This document shows positions 41,000-59,330 of a stretch of 64,000 nucleotides of DNA, in pieces; position 1 is the first letter of the stretch; the number at the start of each line of letters is the position of its first letter. The stretch is from Spongilla lacustris (Eukaryota; Porifera; Demospongiae; Spongillida; Spongillidae). The notes under the pieces are model-generated. The model saw only the letters and a program-made list of their open reading frames with translations, was not told the DNA's origin and did not search any database. The translations under genes and the position numbers were made by a program. The stretch lies in contig OX442417.1 in assembly GCA_949361645.1 (NCBI GenBank), positions 10,398,309 to 10,462,308 on the forward strand. The letters are read 5' to 3'.

Positions 41000-42540
41000 A
41001 CCATCTGGAGATTGGGCCAGTATATGGTGTACATGTACAAGCTGCCGAGAACAATACATTGTCTCTCTCCTACCCTGCTTGCAGCCATTTGTGATAGGGC
41101 TTGGAATGACCCATGCATCTCATTCACCCAATGCCTCCACTGCTAGCAGAACAAACTTGCCATCATGTGCTAGAAGCTTTCTTCATAGTTGGCTCTCTTT
41201 GCATTTATGCAGCACAGTTACTAAGACTCAGTGAGGCTGTACATGATAGGGCTTCTTACATATGCATGTTGTATGTTTCTACTGGTTTCCAGGCAGAATG
41301 CAGGGTTTTCGAGGAATGGGCTACTGCTTACTGAGTCAGCGATAGTGGAATTACTGGATTGGCAACGCCCGTGAAAAATTGGTTCGATGCTCGACACGGT
41401 CACGTAATAAAAATTTATGGCTGAAGCTGATATACATGTACTTGAAGATCCCCTGCTCCAGGAAACTTCAGAACGACCTAAGAAAGCTTTAAGGGAGGTG
41501 AATAAAGCTCGATGGTTTCAAAACACTGTTTAGACTTTTTTTAGGCCTCCACTCGCTTTTTCTTGATGAACAAGACTGTTGAAAGCCTTTCGTTTTTCTT
41601 GGCATGTTGCCAAGACAAAATATCTTTCCAGCCATCTAACCACTTCACGACATACAATGCTTATAGCGAAACATGAAAATAGGAGCGTTAATGCTACATA
41701 TCGTTCCTGTCAGACGCTAAAACCCCCACAAAACTGCCTCATAATCATGCTAAAACCGCGACCTACGGCCCACTACTACGGGTCAAGCGTTTTTATTTTA
41801 AGCTTCAAAACAAGCCTACGACACGCGTAGCATGAGACAGCACCACAAGCAACTTTTGTTTTACTTCTTACCAACGGCGTAATGCTACTAAACACCCCAA
41901 ACCACTCTTATACGCCATAACTTACATGTGGTAACGAAAAGGTTAAGAATTGGACACAAAGAACTAGATAAGAAGTCAAGTCAGTAACCTGAATAGGACT
42001 TTCGACGATCAAAACTAACAGGCACCAACGGAAACCTCCAGAAAGACGACAACCCCGAGTTCAAGAAAAGAGCGTAACCGTGTCAAGCATATAGCGTGAC
42101 GTCAGTACGCAATACGCGTAGCGTTGCCAACCATTAATTCCAGTATCTATGGAGTCAGCATGCAATAGACAACATCTCAAATAGCATTGTGGCCTTGAAT
42201 GAAATCACCACTTGATTTACACATGTACATGTATGTACACTTATTAACATTGAAATTGATTGTGGTTTGTAAAGAATTATTATGATTATAACTGAGTCAG
42301 GTAAATTAACAGTTTGCACTTGGGGACAAATGACCCTATTCATATTGCTATTGGCCTCTTCACAATGCAATCCGATGGCATACAGATTATACCACACTGT
42401 GCACAAAAGCTGCCAGCAACCACAAAGCAATGACGAGTACTACATGTACATGTAGTGCGAGTATACCCAAGAAAAGTTATGAACTGAATTGTAAACACAG
42501 CCATACCACCAAAGAGAGTAGCCAGTTGAATTCAATAGAA
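41000..42540. repeat. Dispersed repeat, copy B (interrupted)
   Basis: Same orientation as copy A at 34,985-35,640 and colinear with it, except for the 811-bp insertion at 41,341-42,151. Both copies end in the same block around TGTAAACACAGCCATACCACC. Confidence 0.85.
41341..42151. mobile_element. 811-bp non-autonomous DNA transposon with 8-bp TSD
   Basis: Flanked by identical GAGTCAGC at 41,333-41,340 and 42,152-42,159, and absent from the paralogous copy A. The ends are imperfect inverted repeats of about 30 bp: left GATAGTGGAATTACTGG then TTGGCAACGC, and the right end is the reverse complement with small changes. An 8-bp duplication fits hAT and a few other superfamilies. No transposase is encoded. 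Confidence 0.85.
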
Positions 42541-42903
42541 TAGCAGCTTATCCAATCTTGATAGGTTGCATACTTGCATAAATGTCTCCTAGAACTGTAA
42601 CATGCGACTGAACCCAGTGCTCAGTACTTTTGATATATGTTGTGTATAGACATGTATCCTCCCCTCCAACTGAAATACATGTACATGCGTATAATCCTAC
42701 AACACTTCTAAAAAATAAGAATAAGTTAGATCTTCACATAGCTGTTATTAATTGTGCACATGTAAACAAGCAATATATATAACTGTATGGCAGTAAATTA
42801 CTTCTAAATACAGAATATGACCCAGCTATGAAGTTGAACGTAATTCACACAAATATAACAATTTAGATGTCCACCTTGCTAAACAAAATCAGGAGAGTAG
42901 CCA

Positions 42904-49578
<6,675 letters not shown>

Positions 49579-50647
49579 TTTGTACTGCGGGCTTCTGAGA
49601 AAAAGAATATACTCTAAACGCCAAACACAAGAACATATACACATAGCCAAACCCCCACCCCCGCCCCACAATAGGTCAAAGTTGAGTGGATACAAATCCC
49701 GGCGCCTTTAGTTGTCGATAAAGTACTTCTAAACGACTCGTTCGACATGCTCTATCATAACGCTTTGGTCTGACACACACCTATTGTTTACCGAGATGCT
49801 TCCCCGCAAGGGCCACACCCCTAAGATAGTTGCTTTACATTCTTGGTCGTACCGCTTACACTTTTCGCTATCTACACGAGTACTCACCACAGTTCAGCAC
49901 ACGATGCCACAATTCCTAGACCGGCACCGTGTAACCAAAACTCGATTCACCAACTTTTACAAATATGGCGGACTTGACGTAATCGTTTGTAACAAAATAA
50001 TTTGTAATATTAATTGATGGGCCGGGCGCAGACGTCTGCAGACCCGATAAAACCAATTATTAATCGGGAGAGGTTTTTGTCATCTGATTCTGGTTCTCCC
50101 AGTCCACTCTCATGACATGTCGGTCACTTTTGGCAATTGCACTGTAGCTACGCTAAGGTATACAGCACCAGTGCACTCGTACGTGCATCTCCTCTTGGCG
50201 TTATTTACCTCTTTACCGGTATTCAATTATAGGGCCTAGATATATGCATTTTCCCCCCACACCGTTTATGGAGCATCACGTGCATATTTTGTAGCACGTG
50301 TGATCATATTACTTCGAAAGTAGAAAAGGTATGGCGCGCATTGTGTGCTCTCATGTGTTTTCCCCCCCTTCGTTCTGTAGCGGGACGTACAAGAATAAAT
50401 ACTGTTGATGTTACACTGTAGATAACATCTCTGCTGTTGCCATCAAATTTAATCAGCCTTTAGAAGCTGTATGTGCTTCAAAATATTTGCCCGACTTGAT
50501 GGCGGGTTTGCTGTAGAGGAGGATAGTGTTCAGTAATTTGGACACATCCGTTTGGAGTACAATTGTGTTAACAAAGCATTTTTAAACAAGCGTGCATTGT
50601 GCGCATGGATAAAATTCATCACCTTGTTTTGTTAACCGCATTACACC
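49579..50647. other. RAB11 upstream region and 5' flank of the snoRNA array
   Basis: Presumed RAB11 promoter (minus) and, facing the other way, the likely promoter and first exon of the repeat transcript. Contains a few CACGTG/CGTGC words and pyrimidine stretches (CCCCCCTTCG near 50,365), but no start site can be fixed. Confidence 0.45.
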
Positions 50648-50786
50648 CCCTTTCCAAAATCGCACTTAGACAGTCCTATAAATGGCTGTCTTGAGTTGAG
50701 TATGGAAAGGACATGAAGTAGCATGCTCAGAAGTTGCACATGGAGGATGTAACTTACCATGTGCACAAGAGGGGCATGCAACATGT
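50648..50786 (+). ncRNA. Box H/ACA snoRNA candidate, copy 1
   Basis: H/ACA RNAs guide pseudouridylation with dyskerin, NOP10, NHP2 and GAR1. Hairpin 1 has lower stem CCTTTCC/GGAAAGG, a large internal loop, upper stem AGACAGTC/GGCTGTCT and loop CTATAAAT. The hinge ACATGA fits box H (ANANNA). Hairpin 2 has lower stem CATGCTC/GGGGCATG, an internal loop AGAAGT/CAAGA, and a perfect 9-bp upper stem TGCACATGG/CCATGTGCA. CA then ACA follows, three bases before the presumed 3' end. The top of pocket 2 is 15 nt from ACA. In hairpin 1, if CT/AG pairs above the pocket, the spacing to box H is also 15 nt. Length 139 nt is typical. Confidence 0.75.
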
Positions 50787-51516
50787 TGAGATACTAATGC
50801 TCTGAATGTGTGTTACTTACAATTCTGCTGTGTCTGTTGTTCAAATTTTCATCAGGTCCGTTGAGATGGTACGTCTTGGTATGGTTTCCAGATGGCTCAG
50901 GCTTGGTGGCTAGTAATGATGCTTAATTGGATCCACAGGATTGATAATTCCCAAGTGAGTGCAAGTGTGTATTTGTGGTACATATATATCTGCTCATTGT
51001 GCTGTGTAAACATTACCATCTCAATTAGTGAGACACTAAAACTGAATGTTAACTTCTTGATAACGTCCACTGAACGGTCTTTTATAATGATACTTGGACT
51101 GAAATATACACAAGTACTACATGTACTACATGTACAAATTATCATTGTTGATGCCCAAGAAATGTATAGTACTATGTAACGTGCATGTACTTTCATTTCT
51201 TATTGAAACAGAAACATAATATGACTTCGTATATGGGTTTCAATATATTGTTTGCTTGGTGGATAAAGCTATCAGGAGTTACATTTCATTGCAAATTTAT
51301 AGTAATCGTATATATATATGAAGCACTAGCATATCTTGGACTTACTGAAAAATGCCTATCAAAGACTTATGTCTATGTGTGAGAAGGGGGGTGGGGGTGG
51401 GGACTTTCCTAAAATGTAGATATAGGTTATGTACTTATCATGTTGCAGGTAACAAAAGCCATGCTGGTATTTTTTAATGTCACTTAAATAAATTTAAATT
51501 GCCACATACATGTACA

Positions 51517-51655
51517 CCCTTTCCCAAATCGCACTTAGACAGTCCTATAAATGGCTGTCTTGAGTTGAGTATGGAAAGGACATGAAGTAACATGCTCAGA
51601 AGTTGCACATGGAGGATGTAACTTACCATGTGCACAAGAGGGGCATGCAACATGT
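51517..51655 (+). ncRNA. Box H/ACA snoRNA candidate, copy 2
   Basis: Same fold and boxes as copy 1, with all stem bases preserved. Differs at a few loop or linker positions (CCC before AAATCGC, GTAAC after box H). Confidence 0.75.
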
Positions 51656-52678
51656 TGAGATACTAATGCTCTGAATGTGTGTGATTACTGTCACAGCTGT
51701 TTGATATTCAGTCAAGTCCATTGAGATGGTATGTTCTGTCTGAACCATTTGGTGTGTGTGTGTGATCGTTTCCAGTAGTTCGGAGGCTGCTTATGACGTT
51801 TAATTGGATCCTCAGGATTGGCAATTCCCGAGTGAGTGCAAACGTGTATTTATTTGCTCAACTAGCATATCTCAGTTGAACTTACTAAGAAGTGTTGGTT
51901 TAGGTACTAAACTTGGTTTAATGTTTTGGGGAATGCGAGCAATATGCTAAAATCCCCAGCCTAAAGCCTGGGGACAACCCCCTGGGAAGGCATCACTTCC
52001 ATTCAACCCTGAGCCTATGGAAAGCCTCGCTCCCATTCAAACCTAAGTCCTTAAAGTCTGGGAAAAGCCTCACTTTCATTCAACTAATCCCATAATCCAA
52101 TCTAAACACACTGTTCCCAAAGATATTGACACCTGATATGGTTCCAGGTGACACATGTATATAAAGGATGGTAGGGTACTCAGTCTGCGTTATAACTAAG
52201 GCTGCCAGCTGCGTTGTTTACCCACCCTCCACTTCACCTGTGCACTGGCTGTACTTGTACACATATTTGCATGTTCTTACTTGCACATCAATGGTAGGCG
52301 GCACCCTTCGGACTTCTACCCTGACCTAACCACCTTACCTTGACCAGCGTCAAGGGGTGAGGCTGACCTAATGGGGACCAGCGTTTCCCTTGGTTCCAGT
52401 CAGGCTTAGGGTAAGGGGTCAGCACCCTTATGCACGCCCGACTGGCCGGCTGTTGCTTACCCCCCTTATGGGCAAAGAATAAACTATGATATAATATACC
52501 AAGCCTGAGTGAGCATTCAGACAGCATTAAGTGCCAATCAAAGACTTGCATATATGAGTGAGAAGGAGGGGAGGGGTGGAGTTCCCGAATTGCATGTACA
52601 TATAGATGTTGGTTATGTTGCAGGTACACAAAAGCCATGCTGGTATTTTGAATGAATAAATTTAAATTGCCGCACCAA

Positions 52679-52817
52679 CCCTTTCCCAAATCGCACTTAG
52701 ACAGTCCTATAAATGGCTGTCTTGAGTTGAGTATGGAAAGGACATGAAGTAACATGCTCAGAAGTTGCACATGGAGGATGTAACTTACCATGTGCACAAG
52801 AGGGGCATGCAACATGT
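52679..52817 (+). ncRNA. Box H/ACA snoRNA candidate, copy 3
   Basis: Identical core to copy 2 over the stems, boxes and pockets. Confidence 0.75.
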
Positions 52818-53516
52818 TGAGATACTAATGCTCTGAATGTGTGTTATTTCCAATTCTAATTCAGGTTCATTGAAACGGTACGTTCTGTCTGTGTAGGGTT
52901 GGAATAGATGCTGGTAATTAAAGATTGAGAATTCAGAGTGAGTGCAAGTGTATGTATGAACACATGTACATGTATATCAGTGCATATGATAAGGTTTTGG
53001 GTTTGTCCTGACACACTGTCAGACCATTACCTAAGTTGATAAGTACCAATCCCTCCTTTGCATATCTTGTACATGTAAGTTATCTCAAACATACGACTAA
53101 CTAGTGTACTAAAAGCCTAACATGTAGCAATAGTAGAGTAATCAACAACACTACTAGAAAGGCTTTATTTGTTGTTTAGAGTTGCGTTCCGTGCAGCATG
53201 ATCTAAGAAAGGTGAAGTTTGTCGAACCCACAAGTGGTTGAAGTTTCTTTCTCTGCCCAATTTTCCTTCAATCTGGATGCACACAGAACACTTTAGCGAC
53301 GTGACTACAGTACGATCTAATTCGCTGGTATCGAATGCTAGCTACGTAGATGTACAAAACAGCCTTCTGGGCAAGTGGGAAGTTTGATATATGGTGTGCC
53401 AGATGAGTACTGATGTGTCTATTTTGTATTTGACAGTACACGTATATGGTGCCATTTTTCATGTCATGTGCGTCTTAAATAGTTTTAAGTTGACATTTAA
53501 ATTATTGCTACATACA

Positions 53517-53600
53517 CCCTTCCCAGGTCTCATTTAGACAGCACTATTAGATTGTAGTATGATATAATATGCACATGGAGGATATAACAGTGTCTATTTT
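53517..53600 (+). pseudogene. Decayed H/ACA core, relic 1
   Basis: Shares CCCTTCCCAG, CATTTAGACAG and GCACATGGAGGAT in order with the functional core, but the upper stem of hairpin 1, box H and most of hairpin 2 are lost. Confidence 0.65.
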
Positions 53601-53639
53601 TTACTACTATGGCTGGCAATAGTTCTACACTGAATGTAT

Positions 53640-54320
53640 TTCAAACAAGACGATTATTATTGTAGCATGAATGAATAGTCAGTGGTGACAACCTAAGCAC
53701 CACAACTTCAATTCTCGTGTACCGTGTAACATTCTGTATACTATCATTTTGTAATTTCTTATTATAACAGATACAAGAATGTACATCATGATTTGTAACT
53801 ATATGACTTTTATACAAGGGCTTCAATTATTTAATTTTTTAGCTTGGTGTACATGTAAAAAGCATTCAGAAAGTTACTTTTCATTGCAAATATTAAAGCT
53901 ACATGTAACTAGTATGTGTAAGAAAAATTAGCATACATTAAGGACCAAGTAAAAGACCTGTGCCGTTCAAAGACCATACGTGTGTGAGTGAGGGGACATC
54001 CTTTTAACATTGCACATATATGTTGCTATTGTTACATGTATGTACGCATAATTATTACAGGTACACAAAGCTGGTTTAATGAATAAATTTAAATTGCTGG
54101 ATACACCCTTTCCCAAATCGCACTTAGACAGTCCTATAAATGGCTGTCTTGAGTTGAGTATGGAAAGGACATGAAGTAACATGCTCAGAAGTTGCACATG
54201 GAGGATGTAACTTACCATGTGCACAAGAGGGGCATGCAACATGTTGAGATACTAATGCTCTGAATATGTGTTATTTCCACATCTGCTGTGATTACTGTAA
54301 ATTATTTTTGTAGATCAAAA
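53640..54320. repeat. Segmental duplication, partner of 60,180-60,845
   Basis: Nearly identical to 60,180-60,845 over the intron-like sequence, snoRNA copy (4 versus 8) and downstream flank. After it, 54,379-54,490 has about 110 bp absent from the partner. Confidence 0.88.
54106..54244 (+). ncRNA. Box H/ACA snoRNA candidate, copy 4
   Basis: Core intact. The flanks are nearly identical to those of copy 8 (segmental duplication). Confidence 0.75.
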
Positions 54321-54946
54321 CATCTCGACTGAATTATGTTGTTCTGGATAATTTCCAGGTGGTGAAATGGATCACATGACATTCACGGAGCAACTCATAT
54401 TCACAGCACCGGAGAACGGTGGGTGGAGTATTATCTCCGGAACAGCTCACGGGTAGTCCTGTGTTAACAACCATAAACAACAACACACATATGATTTTAT
54501 GGTGAGCAAGAATGTACAATTGTGTTACATTTGCTGACCTTTGCCACTAGCACCAATTTGATCAGGTCTACTTGCTGGGCAAGATGTTTTGTGGTCAGCA
54601 TCACATCATCTTGTAATCAAAATTATAATGAAAGAATGCTTCAAGTAATGACTGGATTTGATTGGTGCACACATGTTCAAAATTAGGAGAATGGACTGAA
54701 GGCATTAAAGAGTAGTTCCGTAAAGACATTCCCCTTAGTGGCAGAACCAAGTGACTGTGTCACTTACACCCCTTCCTCCCTAATACCCTGAATCTTGTAC
54801 TTGTCTTATCCTACATGTGTGTGTATGTGATGTGCTTATGGTTATGTATGGATGTTGTATTCCATTGGTTATATACTTAATGCTGCGTTGTTCACAAATG
54901 CCATGCAGGTATAGTTCTTGTGTTTTGAATAGTTTTAGGTTATACA

Positions 54947-55085
54947 CCCTTTCCCAAATCGCACTTAGACAGTCCTATAAATGGCTGTCTTGAGTTGAGT
55001 ATGGAAAGGACATGAAGTAGCATGCTCAGAAGCTGCACATGGAGGATGTAACTTACCATGTGCACAAGAGGGGCATGCAACATGT
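54947..55085 (+). ncRNA. Box H/ACA snoRNA candidate, copy 5
   Basis: Core intact. Pocket 2 reads AGAAGC instead of AGAAGT on its 5' side, the same variant as copy 7. Confidence 0.73.
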
Positions 55086-55588
55086 TGAGATACTAATGCT
55101 CTGAATGTGTGTTATTTCCAATTCTACTATGACTGTTGTTCAACATTTTGTTCAGGTCTGTGTAGGTTTGGAATAAATGCTGCTGATTAAGCTTAAATGG
55201 ATTGAGAATTCAGAGTGAGTGCAAGTGTATGTATGAACACATGTACATGTATATCAGTGCATATGATAAGGTTTTGGGTTTGTCCTGACACACTGTCAGA
55301 CCATTACCTAAGTTGATAAGTGCCAATCCCCCTTTGCATATCTTGTACATGTAAGTTATCTCAAACATATGACTAACTAGTGTACTTAAAGCCTTACATG
55401 TAGTAATAGGAGAGTAATCAGAAAGGCTTTTTAAAAAAGAGTTTTATTTTTTTTAGTGGCGTTTTATGCGTGTACATGTATATACCTGTAGCCGCATGAT
55501 CTTAGAAATATGAAGCTGTAAAGTTTGTCCAACCCACAGTGAATGCTGGGTTGAGGTTCCTTTCTCTGCCCAATTTTTCTTCAAACCG

Positions 55589-56134
55589 TACTTACTGGGA
55601 AAACCCTTCACCGACCATCACGCCCTGGAGTGGCTCGATAGCCTAAAGGAAGACAACGCGAGGCTCACGAGATGGAGTTTGGCCCTGCAACCGTACCAGT
55701 TCAAAGTGAAATAATCGCCCGGGAAAACTTAACGGCAACGCAGATGCCCTATCACGACAAGCCAGCTTGTTGCCGGAGGAAGGGTAGAGGAGTGTAAGGG
55801 TCTGGGGACCCTTATGTAAGGGACCCTTATGTAAGGATATAATTACGTAACATTAATTGTATCGTATATACCAAGAAGCGGCTCTTGGCGGGACGCTACA
55901 GCAGGAGGGAGAGAACGATCCTTTTCCTCGGACCCCTTCGTAAAGAATGTTATCGAAACCTATTGGACGATTTAGAAATGTATGAATGCTAAAGGACTAT
56001 TTAAGCATACAGTTGTGTGTATGTAGATCATCGTGCGCCTACCTATAAAGGTTATTTACCCTATACGGCCAGGGTATAGCGCAAGCCGCGTATCGTCGCG
56101 CTCAACCAAGGACAGTCAAGGCGGAACCTTCACA
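55589..56134 (+). mobile_element. Gypsy RNase H end, polypurine tract and LTR
   Basis: From 55,589 the plus strand encodes the C-terminal part of a retroelement RNase H (LLGKPF-type start shifted to [20 protein letters not shown], then NADALSR) with one stop. A purine-rich tract follows (about 55,776-55,792), then TGTAAGGG at 55,793, which I take as the LTR start. The LTR runs about 340 bp to CA near 56,132-56,134. Integrase does not follow RNase H. Confidence 0.75.
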
Positions 56135-56139
56135 TTTGG

Positions 56140-57203
56140 TTGCAGCGGTGGGATTCGTCTTGGGCACCGGGAACGCCTCCACTGCTGCTACTTTGCCTTT
56201 CTCCGGCCGAACGTGCCCATTTCCCACGATGTGCCCCAAGTAGGTGCATTCATCCATGCCGAAGTGGCACTTGCTGGGTTTGGCTGTCAGCCCCGCCTCA
56301 TGAAGCATCCTTAGTACTGCTGCTAAGGCAGTTACATGCTCGCTCCAGGTAGTACCTTGGACGACCACATCGTCTATATATGCCGCCGACTATGTTTCCA
56401 GCCCTTGCAACACTTGGTCCATCATACGTTGAAAGGTAGATGGTGCGCCCTGTAGTCCAAACGGCATCACATTGAATTCAAACTAGCCGAAGGGTGTCAC
56501 GAATGACGTCTTCTTTCTTGACTCTGTTGCCATGGGAACCTGAATATGAACTTGGCCGTACCTAGCCTATCGATCAGTTCGTCCACTCGTGGCATTGGAT
56601 AGCAGTCTGCTGTCGAGACAGCATTCAACCTTCTGTAGTCCACACAGAACCGGATCCCTCCATCCTTCTTGGTGACTAGGACTATAGGGGGGCTGCCCAT
56701 TCACTGTTCGATGTTGTGGCAATTCCATCCTTCACCATTTCTTTCAGCTCCTTCTGCACCTGGTCCCTGTATGCATACGGTAGCCTGTAGGGTGGTAGTT
56801 TCACCGGCTTTGCGGTACCAGTATCTATTATGTGCTCCGTTGCCCGCGTCCGTCCTGGTTTGTCCTGCAGGGTGCCCTTGTACTGCTCCAGAAGGTGTCT
56901 TAACTCCACACGCTGCCCATCCGTAAGCTGGTCTGCAATTTCATACGACTGCTCCTCCTCCTCATTCCATAGATGAAGCTCTTCTTTTTCACCCACGTCT
57001 TCCACCCAGTAGCTGGTTGCCAGTGGTTCGTGCCATTTCCGCAGCATATTGATGTGGAAATTGTGCAGTCTCTTCCTCTTATTCAGCATCTCCACCTGGT
57101 AGATCACCTTGTTGATCTTCTTCACCACCTCATAAGGCCCCTGCCACTGTGCCAACAACTTGTTGGTAGACGTCGGGAGTAGGACCAAAACCTTTTCCCC
57201 CAA
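56140..57203 (-). mobile_element. Gypsy integrase tail plus reverse transcriptase, inverted relative to its LTR
   Basis: On the minus strand from 57,203, one reading frame holds an integrase C-terminal segment (QWQGPYEVV, then FHINMLRKWHEP), then directly RT: LPPYRLPYAYRD, KDGGIRFCVDYRRLN and, near 56,380, an AAYIDDVV active site. It ends near 56,150 after LGHIVGNGHVRPEKGK. Stops and shifts occur. Order integrase-RT-RNase H is that of Gmr1-like Ty3/Gypsy elements. Orientation is opposite to the adjoining RNase H-LTR part, so an inversion has occurred. Confidence 0.8.
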
Positions 57204-57229
57204 TTCAAAATTCCGCTCTCTAGCGTTAA

Positions 57230-57287
57230 GGTTGTATTATATAATATGCTTAGGCGTTGCACATGGAGGATATGTAGTGTCTATATT
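57230..57287 (+). pseudogene. Decayed H/ACA core, relic 2 (partial)
   Basis: TATAATATGCTTAGG then GTTGCACATGGAGGATAT matches relic 3; the 5' half was removed by the Gypsy insertion. Confidence 0.55.
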
Positions 57288-57324
57288 TTTTACTACTATG
57301 GCTGGCAATAGTTCCACACTGAAT

Positions 57325-58086
57325 GTAGCCTCGTCCCCAGGCCCTGTTTTTTATAAGTTGCGGGGGCGAATACGCTTGGTAATTGCATACTGTTGTAAAT
57401 TTTGTTTGTAAACCTTTCCGTACACCATCTCGTTCTCAGCGTAAACTCTTCCTCGTCCCAGACCATCATATATGTAGAGTTTCGTACATCGACTTACTAC
57501 CCCTGCTCCTTGGACCACCTCTACGATTGGTACGCGTAGGCTGGCCACCTCACGCTACTTGCCATCTTTAGCCGAAGCCACAATACTGACAATCTATTTG
57601 TACTCTCGTGGTGCGCACACTTTGGAACTACCCTACATTTGGAAAACTATTGGTGACGAGCCCGACGACCCAGACGAGGTATCGATGGACAAGGCCTTTG
57701 TGCCAAGTGTTGGGTATTTCAAATGAGTGCGCACCACGAGAGTACAAATAGATTGTCAGTATTGTGGCTTCGGCTAAAGATGGCAAGGAGCGTGAGGTAG
57801 CCAGCCTACGCGTACCAATTGTAGAGGTAAGAACTTGGTCCAAGGAGCAAGGGTAGTAAGTCCACGTACTAAACTCTACATATATGACAGTCTGGGACGA
57901 TATAGAGTTTACACTGAGAACGAGATAGTGTACGGAAAGGTTTACAAACAAAAATTACAACAGTATGCGATTACCAAGCGTATTGGTAATGGCTAGCGCA
58001 TGTGCGCTAGGACCCTGCCAGTGTATACCAGGCCCTGTTTTTCGCCCCCGCAACTTATAAAAAACAGGGCCTGGGGACGAGGCTAC
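57325..58086. mobile_element. 762-bp foldback transposon with 7-bp TSD
   Basis: Long inverted arms of about 290-360 bp begin GTAGCCTCGTCCCCAGG and end with the complement, around a spacer of about 110 bp. It is flanked by ACTGAAT at 57,318-57,324 and 58,087-58,093. Paralogous modules (for example near 60,170) show the empty site with one ACTGAAT. Both arms carry a short ORF relic, but no complete transposase is present. Confidence 0.85.
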
Positions 58087-58350
58087 ACTGAATGCATTTC
58101 AAACACGACGATTATTATTGTAGGATGATAAAGCAATCAGGAGTTACATCTCATTGCAAATAAGCATACATTGTATCTCTTGAACCAAATAAAACGTGCC
58201 ATTCAAAGACTCTATGTGTATGAGTGAGAGGACATCCTTCTCACATTGCATGTATATGTAGATGTTGGTTATGTACTTAATGTTGCAAGTTCACAAAAGC
58301 CATGCTGGTATTTTTCATGTCTTATGAATAGATTTAAATTGCCATATACA

Positions 58351-58489
58351 CCCTTTCCAAAATCGCACTTAGACAGTCCTATAAATGGCTGTCTTGAGTT
58401 GAGTATGGAAAGGACATGAAGTAACATGCTCATAAGTTGCACATGGAGGATGTAACTTACCATGTGCACAAGAGGGGCATGCAACATGT
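58351..58489 (+). ncRNA. Box H/ACA snoRNA candidate, copy 6
   Basis: Core intact. The 5' side of pocket 2 reads ATAAGT (G to T), as in copy 10. First copy after the transposon-invaded segment. Confidence 0.73.
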
Positions 58490-59191
58490 TGAGATACTAA
58501 TGCTCTGAATGTGTGTTATTTCCATTTCCACTACATGTATGACTGTTGTTCAACATTTTGTTCAGGTTCATTGAGATGGTATGTCTTGGGGGCGTTTCCA
58601 GATGGCTCAGGCTTGGTGGCTGGAAATGATGCTTAATTGGATCACACAGGATTGATAATTCCAAAGTGAGTGCAAGTGTGTGTGCGTGGTATGTGTAAAT
58701 GCACTTACCATCTCAATTAGTGACACACTAAAACTGAATGTTATCTTCTTGGTAACGTCTATTGAACAGTCTTTTATTATATGATACTGTGAATTAAATA
58801 TACACATGTACTACATGTACTAATTATCATTGTTGATGCTCAAGAAATGTGTAGTACTATGTAACATCCGTGTACTTTCATTTTGTAATTTCTTATTGAA
58901 ACAGAAATAAAGATGTACATTAATATGACTTTGTACATGGGTTTCAATATATATTTCGCTTGCTAGATAATGCAATTAGTAGTTACATGTCATTGCAAAT
59001 AGTAAAGTTATATGTATAAGAAGAACTAGTATATCTTGGATTTACTGAAAAATGCCTATCAAAAATGTACAGCTATGTGTGAGAAGGGGGTGGGGCTTTC
59101 CTAAATTGCACTAGAATGTAGATATGGATTATGTACTTATCATGCTGGTATTTTTTTATGTCATTTCAATAAATTTATATTGCCACATGCA

Positions 59192-59330
59192 CCCTTTCCC
59201 AAATCGCACTTAGACAGTCCTATAAATGGCTGTCTTGAGTTGAGTATGGAAAGGACATGAAGTAGCATGCTCAGAAGCTGCACATGGAGGATGTAACTTA
59301 CCATGTGCACAAGAGGGGCATGCAACATGT
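59192..59330 (+). ncRNA. Box H/ACA snoRNA candidate, copy 7
   Basis: Core intact, AGAAGC variant in pocket 2. The downstream flank matches that of copies 3 and 5. Confidence 0.73.

Larger units (their letters stand above)
38576..42903. other. Intergenic DNA, mostly repeats
   Basis: From 38,576 to about 40,290 I see no gene. A 29-C run lies at 40,293-40,321, followed by a retroelement tail, dispersed repeat copy B with an inserted element, and AT-rich flank before the RAB11 stop codon. Confidence 0.55.

Noticed and set aside
50670..50690. CCTATAAATGG in every core as a TATA box
   Set aside because: It forms the terminal loop of hairpin 1 in a well-supported RNA fold; no initiator or consistent downstream unit is seen.
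50648..50786. Repeat core as a hammerhead or other self-cleaving ribozyme
   Set aside because: No CUGANGA or GAAA core is present; the two-hairpin hinge-ACA arrangement fits H/ACA instead.
54379..54490. About 110 bp present after snoRNA copy 4 but absent after copy 8 as a transposon
   Set aside because: No clean inverted ends or target duplication; a deletion in the partner through short microhomology is equally likely.
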